Shown: positions 33,111 to 41,039 of the stretch, in pieces
Layout: the number at the start of each line of letters is the position of its first letter
Numbering within the stretch: position 1 is the stretch's first letter
Source of the DNA: JAMXLO01 sp964427005
GTDB lineage: Bacteria; Pseudomonadota; Alphaproteobacteria; Acetobacterales; Acetobacteraceae
Direction: 5' to 3'
DNA: 64,000 nucleotides
Assembly (NCBI GenBank): GCA_964427005.1
Contig: CAYRTL010000005.1
Coordinates: forward strand, 1-64,000
Made by a program: the position numbers and the translations under genes
Notes under the pieces: generated by a model
The model's input: only the letters and a program-made list of their open reading frames with translations
The model's database searches: none
What the model was told of the DNA's origin: nothing

Positions 33111-33914
33111 CTAAATCTTCAGCTCCACGCACACGGGTACGTGGTCAGAACCCTGCGGCCAGTCGCGTGCATCCTTCAGCACGATCTGGCGCTCCAGCTT
33201 GCCGACGAGATCGGGCGTGACCCAGATGTGATCCAGACGCCGCCCGCGATCGGACGCGCGCCAGTCGCGGTTGCGATATGACCACCACGTGTAGAGCTTC
33301 TGATCCGTCGGCACGAAATGCCGAACAGCGTCAACAAAGCCGGTGCCTTGCCAACGGGTTAGACCTTCGGTCTCCGGCGGCGTGTGGCTGACCACGTTCA
33401 GGAGCTGCTTGTGGCTCCAGACGTCGTGCTCCAGCGGCGCGATGTTCAGATCGCCCACCAGGACACCACGTGACAGACCGCTGCGCGCCGCAAACCAGTT
33501 CTTCGTCTCGGCGATGAAGTCGAGCTTATGGCCGAATTTCACGTTCTGAGAGCGGTCGGGGATGTCTCCACCCGCGGGAACATAGAAATTATGCAACTCG
33601 ATCGGCCCGCCCGGTGCGTCGAGCAGCACACCGATATGGCGGCAGTCGCCCTTGCTGCACCAGTCGGGAGCGATGTCATGCAGGATGATCGGCAGGCGCG
33701 ACAGGATCGCGACCCCATTGTAGCCCTTCATGCCGCGGAACAGCGCGTGGGAAAATCCGAGTTGTGCCGGCGCGTCGCCCGGAAACAGTTCGTCGGGGAC
33801 TTTCGTCTCCTGCAGGCAGATCACGTCCGGCTCAAGGGCCGCGATCAGCTCCTTCAGCAGCGGTAGACGCAGGCGCAGCGAGTTGATGTTCCAGGTGGCG
33901 ATTCGCAGGTTCAC
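33111..33914 (-). CDS. xth: Exodeoxyribonuclease III
   Basis: AP endonuclease and 3'-5' exonuclease of 267 residues for base-excision repair. The start LRIATWNINSLRLRLP is the catalytic Asn strand. The metal-binding Glu is in DVICLQETKV. GVLVGDLNIAPLEHDVW holds the Asp-Asn pair, RLDHIWVTPDL the second Asp, and DWPQGSDHVPVCVEL the catalytic Asp-His. No signal peptide is present. All active-site elements are intact. Confidence 0.95.
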   Translation of the reverse strand: MNLRIATWNINSLRLRLPLLKELIAALEPDVICLQETKVPDELFPGDAPAQLGFSHALFRGMKGYNGVAILSRLPIILHDIAPDWCSKGDCRHIGVLLDAPGGPIELHNFYVPAGGDIPDRSQNVKFGHKLDFIAETKNWFAARSGLSRGVLVGDLNIAPLEHDVWSHKQLLNVVSHTPPETEGLTRWQGTGFVDAVRHFVPTDQKLYTWWSYRNRDWRASDRGRRLDHIWVTPDLVGKLERQIVLKDARDWPQGSDHVPVCVELKI

Positions 33915-33988
33915 TGGCGAAATTTAGCGATCCCTGGACAGAACACCAAGACGGATGACAATGCGGGCAAGCAGGGAGGGGTCGCACC

Positions 33989-35254
33989 ATGGGCATGACA
34001 ATGACCGAAAAGATTCTGGCCCGCGCCGGAGGATTGCCCAAGGTGTCGCCCGGCGATGTCGCAGTGGTCGATGTCGAGACGGCCTGTCTGATCGACCTGT
34101 CCTTTCTGCCCGAAGGCTGGCGCAAGGTGCTGAACGTCGCCGATCCATCGAAAATCGTCATAGTGTTCGACCACCTGGTGCCTGCGCCAACAGAACAGGC
34201 GGCGAAATGCATGCAGACCGGGCGCGCGTTCGCCAAGGAGTTTGGCATCGAGCGGCTGCACGATGTCGGTCCCGACCAGGGCATCAGCCACGCAGTGATC
34301 GCCGACAAGGCATACGCTTTACCAGGCACCGTGCTGGTGAACGCCGACTCGCACACGTGCAGTGCCGGCGCGTTCAACTGTGCGGCGCGCGGCGTGGGCG
34401 GTCCGGACATGCTGTACGCCGTCACCACCGGCAAGGCATGGTTCCGCGTCGGCGAGACGATACGCTATGATCTCACCGGCAAACTCCGCCCTGGCGTGTC
34501 GGCGAAAGACATCTTCCTCACCATCGCCGGCAAATGGGGCGCGCACGTCAACCAGAACATCGAATACGGCGGCTCTGGCATTCACAGCATGAGCCTGAAT
34601 GCCCGGCGCACGCTGACCACGATGGGCACGGAACTCTCGGCCGAGTTCGTCATCTTCGAGCCGGATGACACGCTGGTCGAATACGTCAAGGCGCGCAATC
34701 CGAAGCCGTTCACGCCGACGATGCCGGATGAGGGTGCGGTGTACAAGGAACGCCGGACCATCGATCTCGGCACGATCGAACCGCTGGTGGCGCTGCCCGA
34801 TGCGGTGGTGAACAACTCAGTCGGCATCAGTGAAGTGGCTGGCCGGAAGATCGATCAGGCGTTCATCGGGGCGTGCTGCAACGGCACGCTCGATGATCTC
34901 GCGGTCGCGGCGCGCGTGGTGAAGGGCCGCAGGGTCGCGTCCGGCACGCGCTTCATCGTCACGCCGAGTACCGAGGCGATCCATCGCGCGGCGATTGCGG
35001 CGGGCTACGTAACGACGCTGATGGAAGCAGGCGCAATCGTGACACCGGCGACGTGCGGTGCCTGCGTCGGCGGCCACATGGGCGTGCTCGGACCGGATGA
35101 AGTTTGCATCACCGCGAGCACGCGCAATTTCAAGGGCCGCATGGGCGATCCGTCGGCGCGCATCTACATGGCCTCCCCCGCCACCGTCGCCGCATCGGCA
35201 CTCGCGGGCCAGATCGCCAGCGCAGCCGAGTTCTTCCTTGGAGACGTGTCATGA
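33989..35254 (+). CDS. Isopropylmalate dehydratase/homoaconitase family, large subunit
   Basis: Aconitase-superfamily dehydratase subunit of 421 residues. The start TEKILARAGGLPKVSPGD, HDVGPDQGISHAVI and NADSHTCSAGAFNCAARGVG are family marks. The 4Fe-4S cluster ligands are the Cys in DSHTC and the pair in PATCGACVGGHMG. The length (about 420) matches the short LeuC2/homoaconitase-type subunits rather than the usual bacterial LeuC (about 470), so the substrate may be another malate derivative such as dimethylmalate. It overlaps the small-subunit gene by four bases. Confidence 0.88.
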   Translation: MGMTMTEKILARAGGLPKVSPGDVAVVDVETACLIDLSFLPEGWRKVLNVADPSKIVIVFDHLVPAPTEQAAKCMQTGRAFAKEFGIERLHDVGPDQGISHAVIADKAYALPGTVLVNADSHTCSAGAFNCAARGVGGPDMLYAVTTGKAWFRVGETIRYDLTGKLRPGVSAKDIFLTIAGKWGAHVNQNIEYGGSGIHSMSLNARRTLTTMGTELSAEFVIFEPDDTLVEYVKARNPKPFTPTMPDEGAVYKERRTIDLGTIEPLVALPDAVVNNSVGISEVAGRKIDQAFIGACCNGTLDDLAVAARVVKGRRVASGTRFIVTPSTEAIHRAAIAAGYVTTLMEAGAIVTPATCGACVGGHMGVLGPDEVCITASTRNFKGRMGDPSARIYMASPATVAASALAGQIASAAEFFLGDVS

Positions 35255-35751
35255 GAACCGGGCGCGTGTGGAAGTTCGGTGACAACATCAACACCGATCT
35301 GATGCTGCCGGGCCCATTTCTGTATCGCAGTCCGGAGGAGCAGGCCCGCGCGGTCTTCATGAACAACCGGCCGGGCTGGGTGGACCAGGTGCAAGAGGGC
35401 GATGCCATTATCGGTGGGTTTAACTACGGCATGGGTTCCTCCCGTCCGGCGGCGCGTTCGCTGCGCAACTGCGGCGTCGGTTTTCTGCTGGCAGAGACGA
35501 TAAACGGGCTGTTCTTCCGCAATGCGGTGAATTACGGGCTGCTGGCCTGCGAGTGCGCCGGCGTATCGGCGGCATTCGAAGAAGGCGACACCGCCGAACT
35601 GGATATCGACGAGTGGTCGGTGCGCAATCCGCGGACCGGACAGACGCTGGCGGTCTCTCCGGTGCCGCAGCAACTCCTGACGATGATGCTGGGCGGTGGC
35701 GTCTACCCGGTGCTGGAACGCGAAGGACTGATCGCGCCGAAGGGCGCGTAA
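35251..35751 (+). CDS. Isopropylmalate dehydratase/homoaconitase family, small subunit
   Basis: Swivelling-domain subunit of 166 residues, with WKFGDNINTDLMLPG at the start, AIIGGFNYGMGSSRPAARSLRNCGVGFLLAET (the SSR substrate-binding loop) and NGLFFRNAVNYGLLA. The frame opens at 35104 inside the large-subunit gene; ATG 35251, overlapping its TGA, gives the right beginning. It pairs with the large subunit to form the heterodimer. At 166 residues it is the short LeuD type, consistent with its partner. Confidence 0.9.
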   Translation: MRTGRVWKFGDNINTDLMLPGPFLYRSPEEQARAVFMNNRPGWVDQVQEGDAIIGGFNYGMGSSRPAARSLRNCGVGFLLAETINGLFFRNAVNYGLLACECAGVSAAFEEGDTAELDIDEWSVRNPRTGQTLAVSPVPQQLLTMMLGGGVYPVLEREGLIAPKGA

Positions 35752-36267
35752 TTACTGAGCCGAACCCGCGTACCACCGGTCCGCGTACCAGGAGCCAAGG
35801 AGTCCGCTGCCAATCAGGGTGACGCGATTCGCGGCCCAGCCCAGCCAGGTCGAACCGCCGTCGATCGGATAGCCGAGTACGCCAAACACGGCGATGCCGG
35901 CCGCGAGCCCAGCGACAAACCCGCCGCGGTGCCAGAAATAGGCATAATCGAGCGGCTTCCCGGTCCAGCGGTCGTAAACAAACGTTCCGGCCACCGCGCC
36001 AGCGCCGGCCAAAGTGGCCGCAACGATCCGGGTGCCCAATACGGCAGCCGCTCCGCCAAGCACGCCGGCTTCAGGTGCGACGAACAGGCTGTACACGCCA
36101 AAACCGACCACTGCGCCGGCGGCTTGAGCCAATACTTCGGGCGAGATGTGCCACGTTTCGGTCGGCGCGGGCGTCGCAGCCTGAGGGGCGGTCGCCGCCA
36201 GCGTTTCGCTGACAGAGCCAGCCAGGAGGAGAGCGGCGAACATGGCAGGGAGCATGCGGCGGGTCAC
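35752..36267 (-). CDS. Membrane or secreted protein of unknown function
   Basis: No family recognised. About 171 residues from GTG 36267, giving VTRRMLPAMFAALLLAGSVSETLA, a plausible signal peptide; ATG 36255 is the alternative. The rest is Ala/Gly-rich with several hydrophobic glycine-patterned stretches (AAGAVVGFGVYSLF, GGAAAVLGTRIVAATLAGAGAVAGTF, GGFVAGLAAGIAVFGVLG), suggesting membrane insertion, and ends YADRWYAGSAQ. The frame extends into rmuC, but the upstream part lacks any recognisable domain. It is convergent with the small dehydratase subunit, whose stop is immediately adjacent. Confidence 0.6.
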   Translation of the reverse strand: MTRRMLPAMFAALLLAGSVSETLAATAPQAATPAPTETWHISPEVLAQAAGAVVGFGVYSLFVAPEAGVLGGAAAVLGTRIVAATLAGAGAVAGTFVYDRWTGKPLDYAYFWHRGGFVAGLAAGIAVFGVLGYPIDGGSTWLGWAANRVTLIGSGLLGSWYADRWYAGSAQ

Positions 36268-36313
36268 GGTCGCCGCGGCATCTACTGCATTGGTGCGTGG
36301 AGGGAAAGACCCA

Positions 36314-37522
36314 TCAGTCCTCCACAGTCTCCGCCATGGTATCGGCCTCGAGTTCGAGCAACTGTTCAGCACGTTCGGCCTCGATCTCCTCCACGCCCCG
36401 CAGCTTGCGTCCCACCGCGCGTGTGCGCCGGCGCGCCGTCTCGATCGTGTTGCTGAACGTGCCTGCCTGTTTCGCAAGCCTATCCAGCACATCGTCCATC
36501 TTCAGCATCTCGGTGCGTGTGGCACCGAGCAGGTCGCGGATCTGATCTGCCTTCTGCTCCAGGGCAAGCGTGATGAAGCCCAGATGGATTGTCCGCAGCA
36601 GTGCCGGGAACAGGCTCGGTCCCATGACCAGAACACGGCATTCCCGGCCGATCTCATCGATCAGGCCTGGAATACGCGCGACTTCGGCATAAAGCGCATC
36701 AGTCGGCAGATACAGCACCGCGAATTCCACCGTCACCGGCGGATTGACGTATTTCGTGGCGATCTTGCGTGCCTCGTCGCGGATGCGCCGTTCCAGCATG
36801 CGTGACGCCGCGCGCTCCGCCTCCGCATCGCCGGCATCGGACGCCGCGAGCAATCGTTCGTAATCCTCGACCGGGAACTTCGCATCGATCGGCAACAGCG
36901 GCCGTTCCGCGCCTTTCACTGGCATCCGGACGGCGAACTCGACCGCCTCATTACTGTCCGGCCGCACCTTGCAGTTCGTCTCGTACTCGCCAGCCGGCAG
37001 GATGTCATCCAGCATCGCACGCACCTGCGTCTCGCCCCAACCGCCGCGCGTCTTCACGTTCGAAAACAGCCGCTTGATGTCGCCGATCTGCGCGGTGACG
37101 GCCTGCACGTCGCCCATCGCCTTCTGCACAGCGGTGAACTGGTCGATTACCCGGTTAAAGCTCTCATTCATCTGCTTCTCGACCGCGGCATGAAGCTGCT
37201 CGTTCACCGTTTTCTGGATTTCGGCGAGTTTTGCCTCATTCCCGTCACGCATCTCGCGCAGCTTGCTTTCCAGCATGGAACGGATGCTGTCGAAATGGAC
37301 GCCGATTTCCTGCCGTTGCTGGCCCTGCTCGCGCGAGAGCGCCGCACGCGTGGTCTCCGCTTCGCTGCGGGTGCCGGCGGCGTTCTGTTCCGCCAGCAGA
37401 CGCAGCCGCTGCAGCAGACCGGCCTGCCGCACTACAACAAGCAACGCAGCGACAGCCGCAATCGCTGCGACAAGCGTCAGTACTTCGAGCATCATACCGC
37501 TACCCCGGAGTATCCCATCCAT
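36314..37522 (-). CDS. rmuC: DNA recombination protein RmuC family
   Basis: Protein of 402 residues. One N-terminal membrane helix (LEVLTLVAAIAAVAALLVVV) is followed by a coiled coil (about 40-130) and a nuclease-like domain with LFSNVKTRGGWGETQVRAMLDDIL, LPIDAKFPVEDYERLL and PTDALYAEVARIPGLIDE. The DAK and related residues are those of the PD-(D/E)XK-like core. RmuC limits inversions at short repeats in E. coli. The start may be ATG 37495 (MMLEVL) rather than 37522, since neither has a convincing ribosome site. Confidence 0.9.
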   Translation of the reverse strand: MDGILRGSGMMLEVLTLVAAIAAVAALLVVVRQAGLLQRLRLLAEQNAAGTRSEAETTRAALSREQGQQRQEIGVHFDSIRSMLESKLREMRDGNEAKLAEIQKTVNEQLHAAVEKQMNESFNRVIDQFTAVQKAMGDVQAVTAQIGDIKRLFSNVKTRGGWGETQVRAMLDDILPAGEYETNCKVRPDSNEAVEFAVRMPVKGAERPLLPIDAKFPVEDYERLLAASDAGDAEAERAASRMLERRIRDEARKIATKYVNPPVTVEFAVLYLPTDALYAEVARIPGLIDEIGRECRVLVMGPSLFPALLRTIHLGFITLALEQKADQIRDLLGATRTEMLKMDDVLDRLAKQAGTFSNTIETARRRTRAVGRKLRGVEEIEAERAEQLLELEADTMAETVED

Positions 37523-37662
37523 TATGCCGTGCTCGTCGCGAGTCGCTGCCAGGCGTCGCAGTCTCCCTTCGAGACAAATCGGAGCATGCTGTTACCATCC
37601 CGTTGCCTGCGGGAAACTGCGCCGCCCCAAGTATCGAGCGGCGATGAAACCTGGGGGTGCCC

Positions 37663-37986
37663 ATGGCTCATATGCGTCCGCTCCAGCCTGACCATAAGAA
37701 TGCAGGAGGATGGCAGGTCTGGACCGACCGCTGCTATCTTCCCCTTGTCGTTGGGGTCGCTGTGGCCATCTGCGCGCCGGTCCTCGATGAAGAGAATACG
37801 CGGATAGCACTGGCCGGCGGCGGGCGCATCGCGGTCGCGCGTGATCTGGGCGCGGCCGTCCAGCGTGAGGTCAGGATGGGCGAGCTTCTTTGCCTGCGGC
37901 TCAGCAATGGCGTCGCCGTCACGGTGGACTTTGTCGATGGCCGCTCGCCTTTGGTGAGCGCGGACTTGCCTTCTGCGAGGGCTTAG
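37663..37986 (+). CDS. Hypothetical small protein
   Basis: Not recognised. About 107 residues from ATG 37663, with GGGGG five bases ahead. A short hydrophobic stretch (CYLPLVVGVAVAICAPV) precedes a compact-looking half (NTRIALAGGGRIAVARDLGAAV..., LLCLRLSNGVAVTVDFVDG). Codon-position GC looks like that of the neighbours, and no alternative long frame competes here. If it is not a real gene, the 529 bases between rmuC and the cytochrome gene hold only the half-repeat at 37994-38015. Confidence 0.42.
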   Translation: MAHMRPLQPDHKNAGGWQVWTDRCYLPLVVGVAVAICAPVLDEENTRIALAGGGRIAVARDLGAAVQREVRMGELLCLRLSNGVAVTVDFVDGRSPLVSADLPSARA

Positions 37987-37993
37987 CGCCTAT

Positions 37994-38015
37994 CGCTGCG
38001 CTCCTCACAATGACG
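37994..38015. repeat. Half-copy of the 33005-33109 repeat
   Basis: CGCTGCGCTCCTCACAATGA at this place matches the right arm of the larger palindrome (CGCTTCGCTCCTCGCAATGA) at all but two positions. No opposite arm is nearby, so it seems a decayed or solo unit. Confidence 0.5.
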
Positions 38016-38051
38016 AATTTGCCATGAGGTTGCCCAGCGCAGCAGGCGTGA

Positions 38052-38480
38052 TTATCGCGAACGATTGCGGTGGCACGCGCCACAACCATCCTGTTCGGTC
38101 TGCGCCAGCCGTTCCCCCGCCGCCGCACGATTGCCACTATGAACTGCTGCGAGAAGCAGCTTGGCCGTATTCTGCATGGCAATCGGCGCGTTGCGAACGC
38201 GCTCGGGGCTCATGTCCACGTAGTCCTGCGATGCCTGTCCCGGGGGAAACAACTCCGCCATCCGGTTCGACCACGCCACAAGGTCGCTTGCGGCGGTTTC
38301 GGCAGTGCGCTGATCACCGCTGCCGTAGGTGAATGCCCGGATCTGGTTGATGTCGGCCAGCATCGCCTCCATCGACTTGCCCTGTTCCGTCAACTGACCG
38401 GCGTTCGGTGAGCTGGTCTGAGTGCAGCTCGCCACCAGGAGCGGTGCGGCGCAGACGAACAGGGTTGCTCGTATCCTCAC
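38052..38480 (-). CDS. Cytochrome c'-like lipoprotein (class II c-type cytochrome)
   Basis: Protein of 142 residues. The signal peptide ends in a lipobox (LLVASC, Cys19), so it should be lipid-anchored in the periplasm. The mature part is predicted as a four-helix bundle, and the heme motif CGACH lies near the C-terminus (DGCGACHRN), the placement typical of cytochrome c' and related class II cytochromes. These bind NO or carry electrons. It is encoded 24 bases downstream of the small secreted protein at 38505 and may be cotranscribed with it. Confidence 0.85.
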   Translation of the reverse strand: MRIRATLFVCAAPLLVASCTQTSSPNAGQLTEQGKSMEAMLADINQIRAFTYGSGDQRTAETAASDLVAWSNRMAELFPPGQASQDYVDMSPERVRNAPIAMQNTAKLLLAAVHSGNRAAAGERLAQTEQDGCGACHRNRSR

Positions 38481-38504
38481 GATGCTTGGCTCCGCATGAA
38501 GTGG

Positions 38505-38915
38505 TCAGCGCTGTCTGGCAAGTTCAACGATCTTCCACGTGCCGTCCGGCAGCTTGCACCAGTTGAGTATGTAATGATTGGGCCTGTCCCTCTGCACCTC
38601 GAACCGGATCGTATAGTCGATGGTGTGGCATGGCATCCCGTGTGAGTCGAAGCTGCGCAGCAGCTTCACTTCTCCAGCGTTTCTTGTATCGGGGCTGCGC
38701 CATCTCTCGATCGTGCCGATTGACCGGCCCTCGTATAGCCGGGCGGCTGCGGCTTCCATCCGTGCAATATCGTCGTCGGGAAGCCCTGGCCAGGCGATAA
38801 CCGGAGCTATGGAGGGCGGTGGACCCGCGGCCATCAGACTTGTCGCTGGTGCGATCAACAGGGCAAGCACCATCGGGCAGAACCGAACCGCGGAGAAGCA
38901 GTCATATCGAGGCAT
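38505..38915 (-). CDS. Secreted protein with surface-antigen-like domain
   Basis: Protein of 136 residues with a signal-like hydrophobic N-terminus (FCPMVLALLIAPATSLMAAG). The C-terminal part (ERWRSPDTRNAGEVKLLRSFDSHGMPCHTIDYTI ... WCKLPDGTWKIVE) follows the W-x-N/SPDT-x-x-G-x-V ... G-x-x-C ... C-x-x-x-DG-x-W-x-I pattern of the RT0821/Lpp0805 surface-protein domain, including two Cys that could form a disulfide. The function of this domain is unknown. It lies just upstream of the cytochrome gene on the same strand. Confidence 0.62.
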   Translation of the reverse strand: MPRYDCFSAVRFCPMVLALLIAPATSLMAAGPPPSIAPVIAWPGLPDDDIARMEAAAARLYEGRSIGTIERWRSPDTRNAGEVKLLRSFDSHGMPCHTIDYTIRFEVQRDRPNHYILNWCKLPDGTWKIVELARQR

Positions 38916-38985
38916 GAAAACGCCCGCCGATTTTTTCCATCACGCAGTTTATCCTGCGAAACGACTCGTGGGCAACGATGTTGCG

Positions 38986-41034
38986 TCACGCCGCGGCGGA
39001 CACGATGTCCTGATTGGTCGCCAATTGCGGCAGCAGCGGCAACAAAGTCGTCAAATCCCGTTCGGCGACGCATACCAGGTACTGGCGCGCCTCCGGTGTC
39101 TCGTCTGGCGATTCAGGGAGTGGCAGTCCGTCGGGCCCTAGCGGCAGTGCGGTCAATCCCAGGTCGCCGTACACTTTCAGCAATCCGGCTCCGGCGCGCC
39201 AGAACGCCGGATCCAGGCCTTCCTGTTGCGCGAGATCGCGCAGGCGCCAAATGGCCGAAACGCGATCGCCCTCCGCGCCCACAGGATCGCCAAGTCCGAG
39301 CAGGACGCGTCCGCACCGGCGGAAGGGAATGCCTGCCCGCTCCCCCTCGCCCAGCACCACACCGTCCGCTCTTGCCGGCGGAATCGCGCCGCTCAGCAGC
39401 GCGAGGCGCTGCCGCGCCGCCGCATCCCACGGGAGCCAGCGCACCTTGCCTGGCCGCAGCAGACGCCAGATCGCGATCAATGCCAGCGCCACGGTGATCG
39501 CCACGGTCAGACGCAGCGAATGCGGCAGGTCGGGCGACATCACCACCGCCCACCAGGCGTTGTTGGCCAGCAGATGCACGCGCGGCCGCGTGCCGGCCAG
39601 TGCCAACAGGCAGATCACCAGCACGAACAAGGAAAGCGCGCCGGACGGCTCCAAGGGACCGCTCAGCAGGCTGGCACGGCGATAGAAGCAGCTCCGCAGC
39701 GGCGCCACCATCATGGTGACCGCCACCAATGCGCCGGCAATCCACAGCCGTTCCGTCTGGGTGATCGTGAACGCCGTGCCTATCGCAAGCAGGAAAATCG
39801 TCGCCCCCCAGGCCAGATTGACCCGCTGCGACAGGCCAAGCGCGACGACGATAAGGCCGGCACCGATGAGCGACGGGATGAACTGGCCTGCCTGGTTCGC
39901 CATTTCGGCGAAGTCCTGATCCAGCCAGGAAAAGTCAGTCTTCGGCGCGAGGATGCCGACGCACAGCAGCATCACACCGCACAATGCGACCAGCGCCGTG
40001 GCGCTGGCCACGGCGAAATCGGGCTCACTCCAGCGCGCCAAAGCCTGTACGGCACCGAACCGTCTGACACGGCGCAACAGCACGCCGCCGCGTAGCAGGA
40101 CCTCATTGCCAGCAAACAGGAAGCCCGCGAGGAATAACGGGATCACGTAGTAGTAAAACCGGAACACCACGATCGCGCCGACGATTTGCGGCGCGTGCAG
40201 ATAAGGTTCCAATCCGAGCAGCATGGCGGTGTCGAACACGCCGATGCCACCCGGCAGGTTGGCGGCGAGCCCCGCCGTGTAGGACGCGACATACACACCA
40301 AGGAACATTGGCCAGGTCAGATGGCGCGCGGGCGGCAGCAGTGCATAGAAGATCGACGCCGTGATCGCGACGTCCACCGTGGCCAAGACGACTTGCAGGA
40401 TTGCCATCCGCCAGCCGGGCAGACCGATTTCGTAGCCGAACAGGCGCACACTGCCCAGAATGCGCGAGAGCGTGACATAGCCGACGACAATAGCCCACAG
40501 CATCGCGCCAACGGCGTAGAGCACAGGTGCGGGCAAATGTTGGCCAAAGAACGGGATCGACTGCGGCTCGAGGAACAGGATCGTGCCACCCAGCACCATG
40601 CCGCCCAGCGCGAAGGTCAGGCTGCAGAACGCCACCGTCTTGGCAATCTGCAGCGGCGTCAGGCCCCAATGGGCGTAGAGGCGATAACGAACGGCCGCGC
40701 CGGATACCGCGGCAAAGCCCAGATTGTGCGAGAGCGCGTATGCACAGAACGAGGCAAAGGCAACCCGGCCATAGGTAACCTTGTGCCCCGCATAGATCGT
40801 TCCCAGCCGATCGTAGAAGGTCAGCACGCCATATGACAGGATAGTCCAGAGAAAGCCGATGGCCAGCGCGCGCCATGACATGTCGTGCAGCGCGTTCTCG
40901 ATGTCGCGCAGCCGCAGATGGCGGAACTCCTTCTGCACGACGTAGATGGCACCAATCAGCAGCACCACGCCGATCATAGCGGGCAACTGTCGGAGACAGG
41001 CTTTGAGGAGGCCGAGTGCGCGTTGCGCAAGCAT
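38986..41034 (-). CDS. MprF-like lipid flippase with truncated synthase domain
   Basis: Protein of 682 residues with about 14 membrane helices. The N-terminal half is the flippase (UPF0104/LPG) domain: HNLGFAAVSGAAVRYRLY, LGVYVASYTAGLAANLPGGIGVFD and VFRFYYYVIPL. The C-terminal part starts like the MprF aminoacyl-transfer domain (GRVLLGLGDPVG ... AIWRLRDLAQQEGLDPAFW ... YGDLGLTALPLG) but stops after about 130 residues, less than half the domain. Thus flipping is plausible but Lys transfer is not. ATG 41034 is five bases after the lysK stop; the longer frame to 41178 overlaps lysK. Confidence 0.85.
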   Translation of the reverse strand: MLAQRALGLLKACLRQLPAMIGVVLLIGAIYVVQKEFRHLRLRDIENALHDMSWRALAIGFLWTILSYGVLTFYDRLGTIYAGHKVTYGRVAFASFCAYALSHNLGFAAVSGAAVRYRLYAHWGLTPLQIAKTVAFCSLTFALGGMVLGGTILFLEPQSIPFFGQHLPAPVLYAVGAMLWAIVVGYVTLSRILGSVRLFGYEIGLPGWRMAILQVVLATVDVAITASIFYALLPPARHLTWPMFLGVYVASYTAGLAANLPGGIGVFDTAMLLGLEPYLHAPQIVGAIVVFRFYYYVIPLFLAGFLFAGNEVLLRGGVLLRRVRRFGAVQALARWSEPDFAVASATALVALCGVMLLCVGILAPKTDFSWLDQDFAEMANQAGQFIPSLIGAGLIVVALGLSQRVNLAWGATIFLLAIGTAFTITQTERLWIAGALVAVTMMVAPLRSCFYRRASLLSGPLEPSGALSLFVLVICLLALAGTRPRVHLLANNAWWAVVMSPDLPHSLRLTVAITVALALIAIWRLLRPGKVRWLPWDAAARQRLALLSGAIPPARADGVVLGEGERAGIPFRRCGRVLLGLGDPVGAEGDRVSAIWRLRDLAQQEGLDPAFWRAGAGLLKVYGDLGLTALPLGPDGLPLPESPDETPEARQYLVCVAERDLTTLLPLLPQLATNQDIVSAAA

Positions 41035-41039
41035 AGTCG

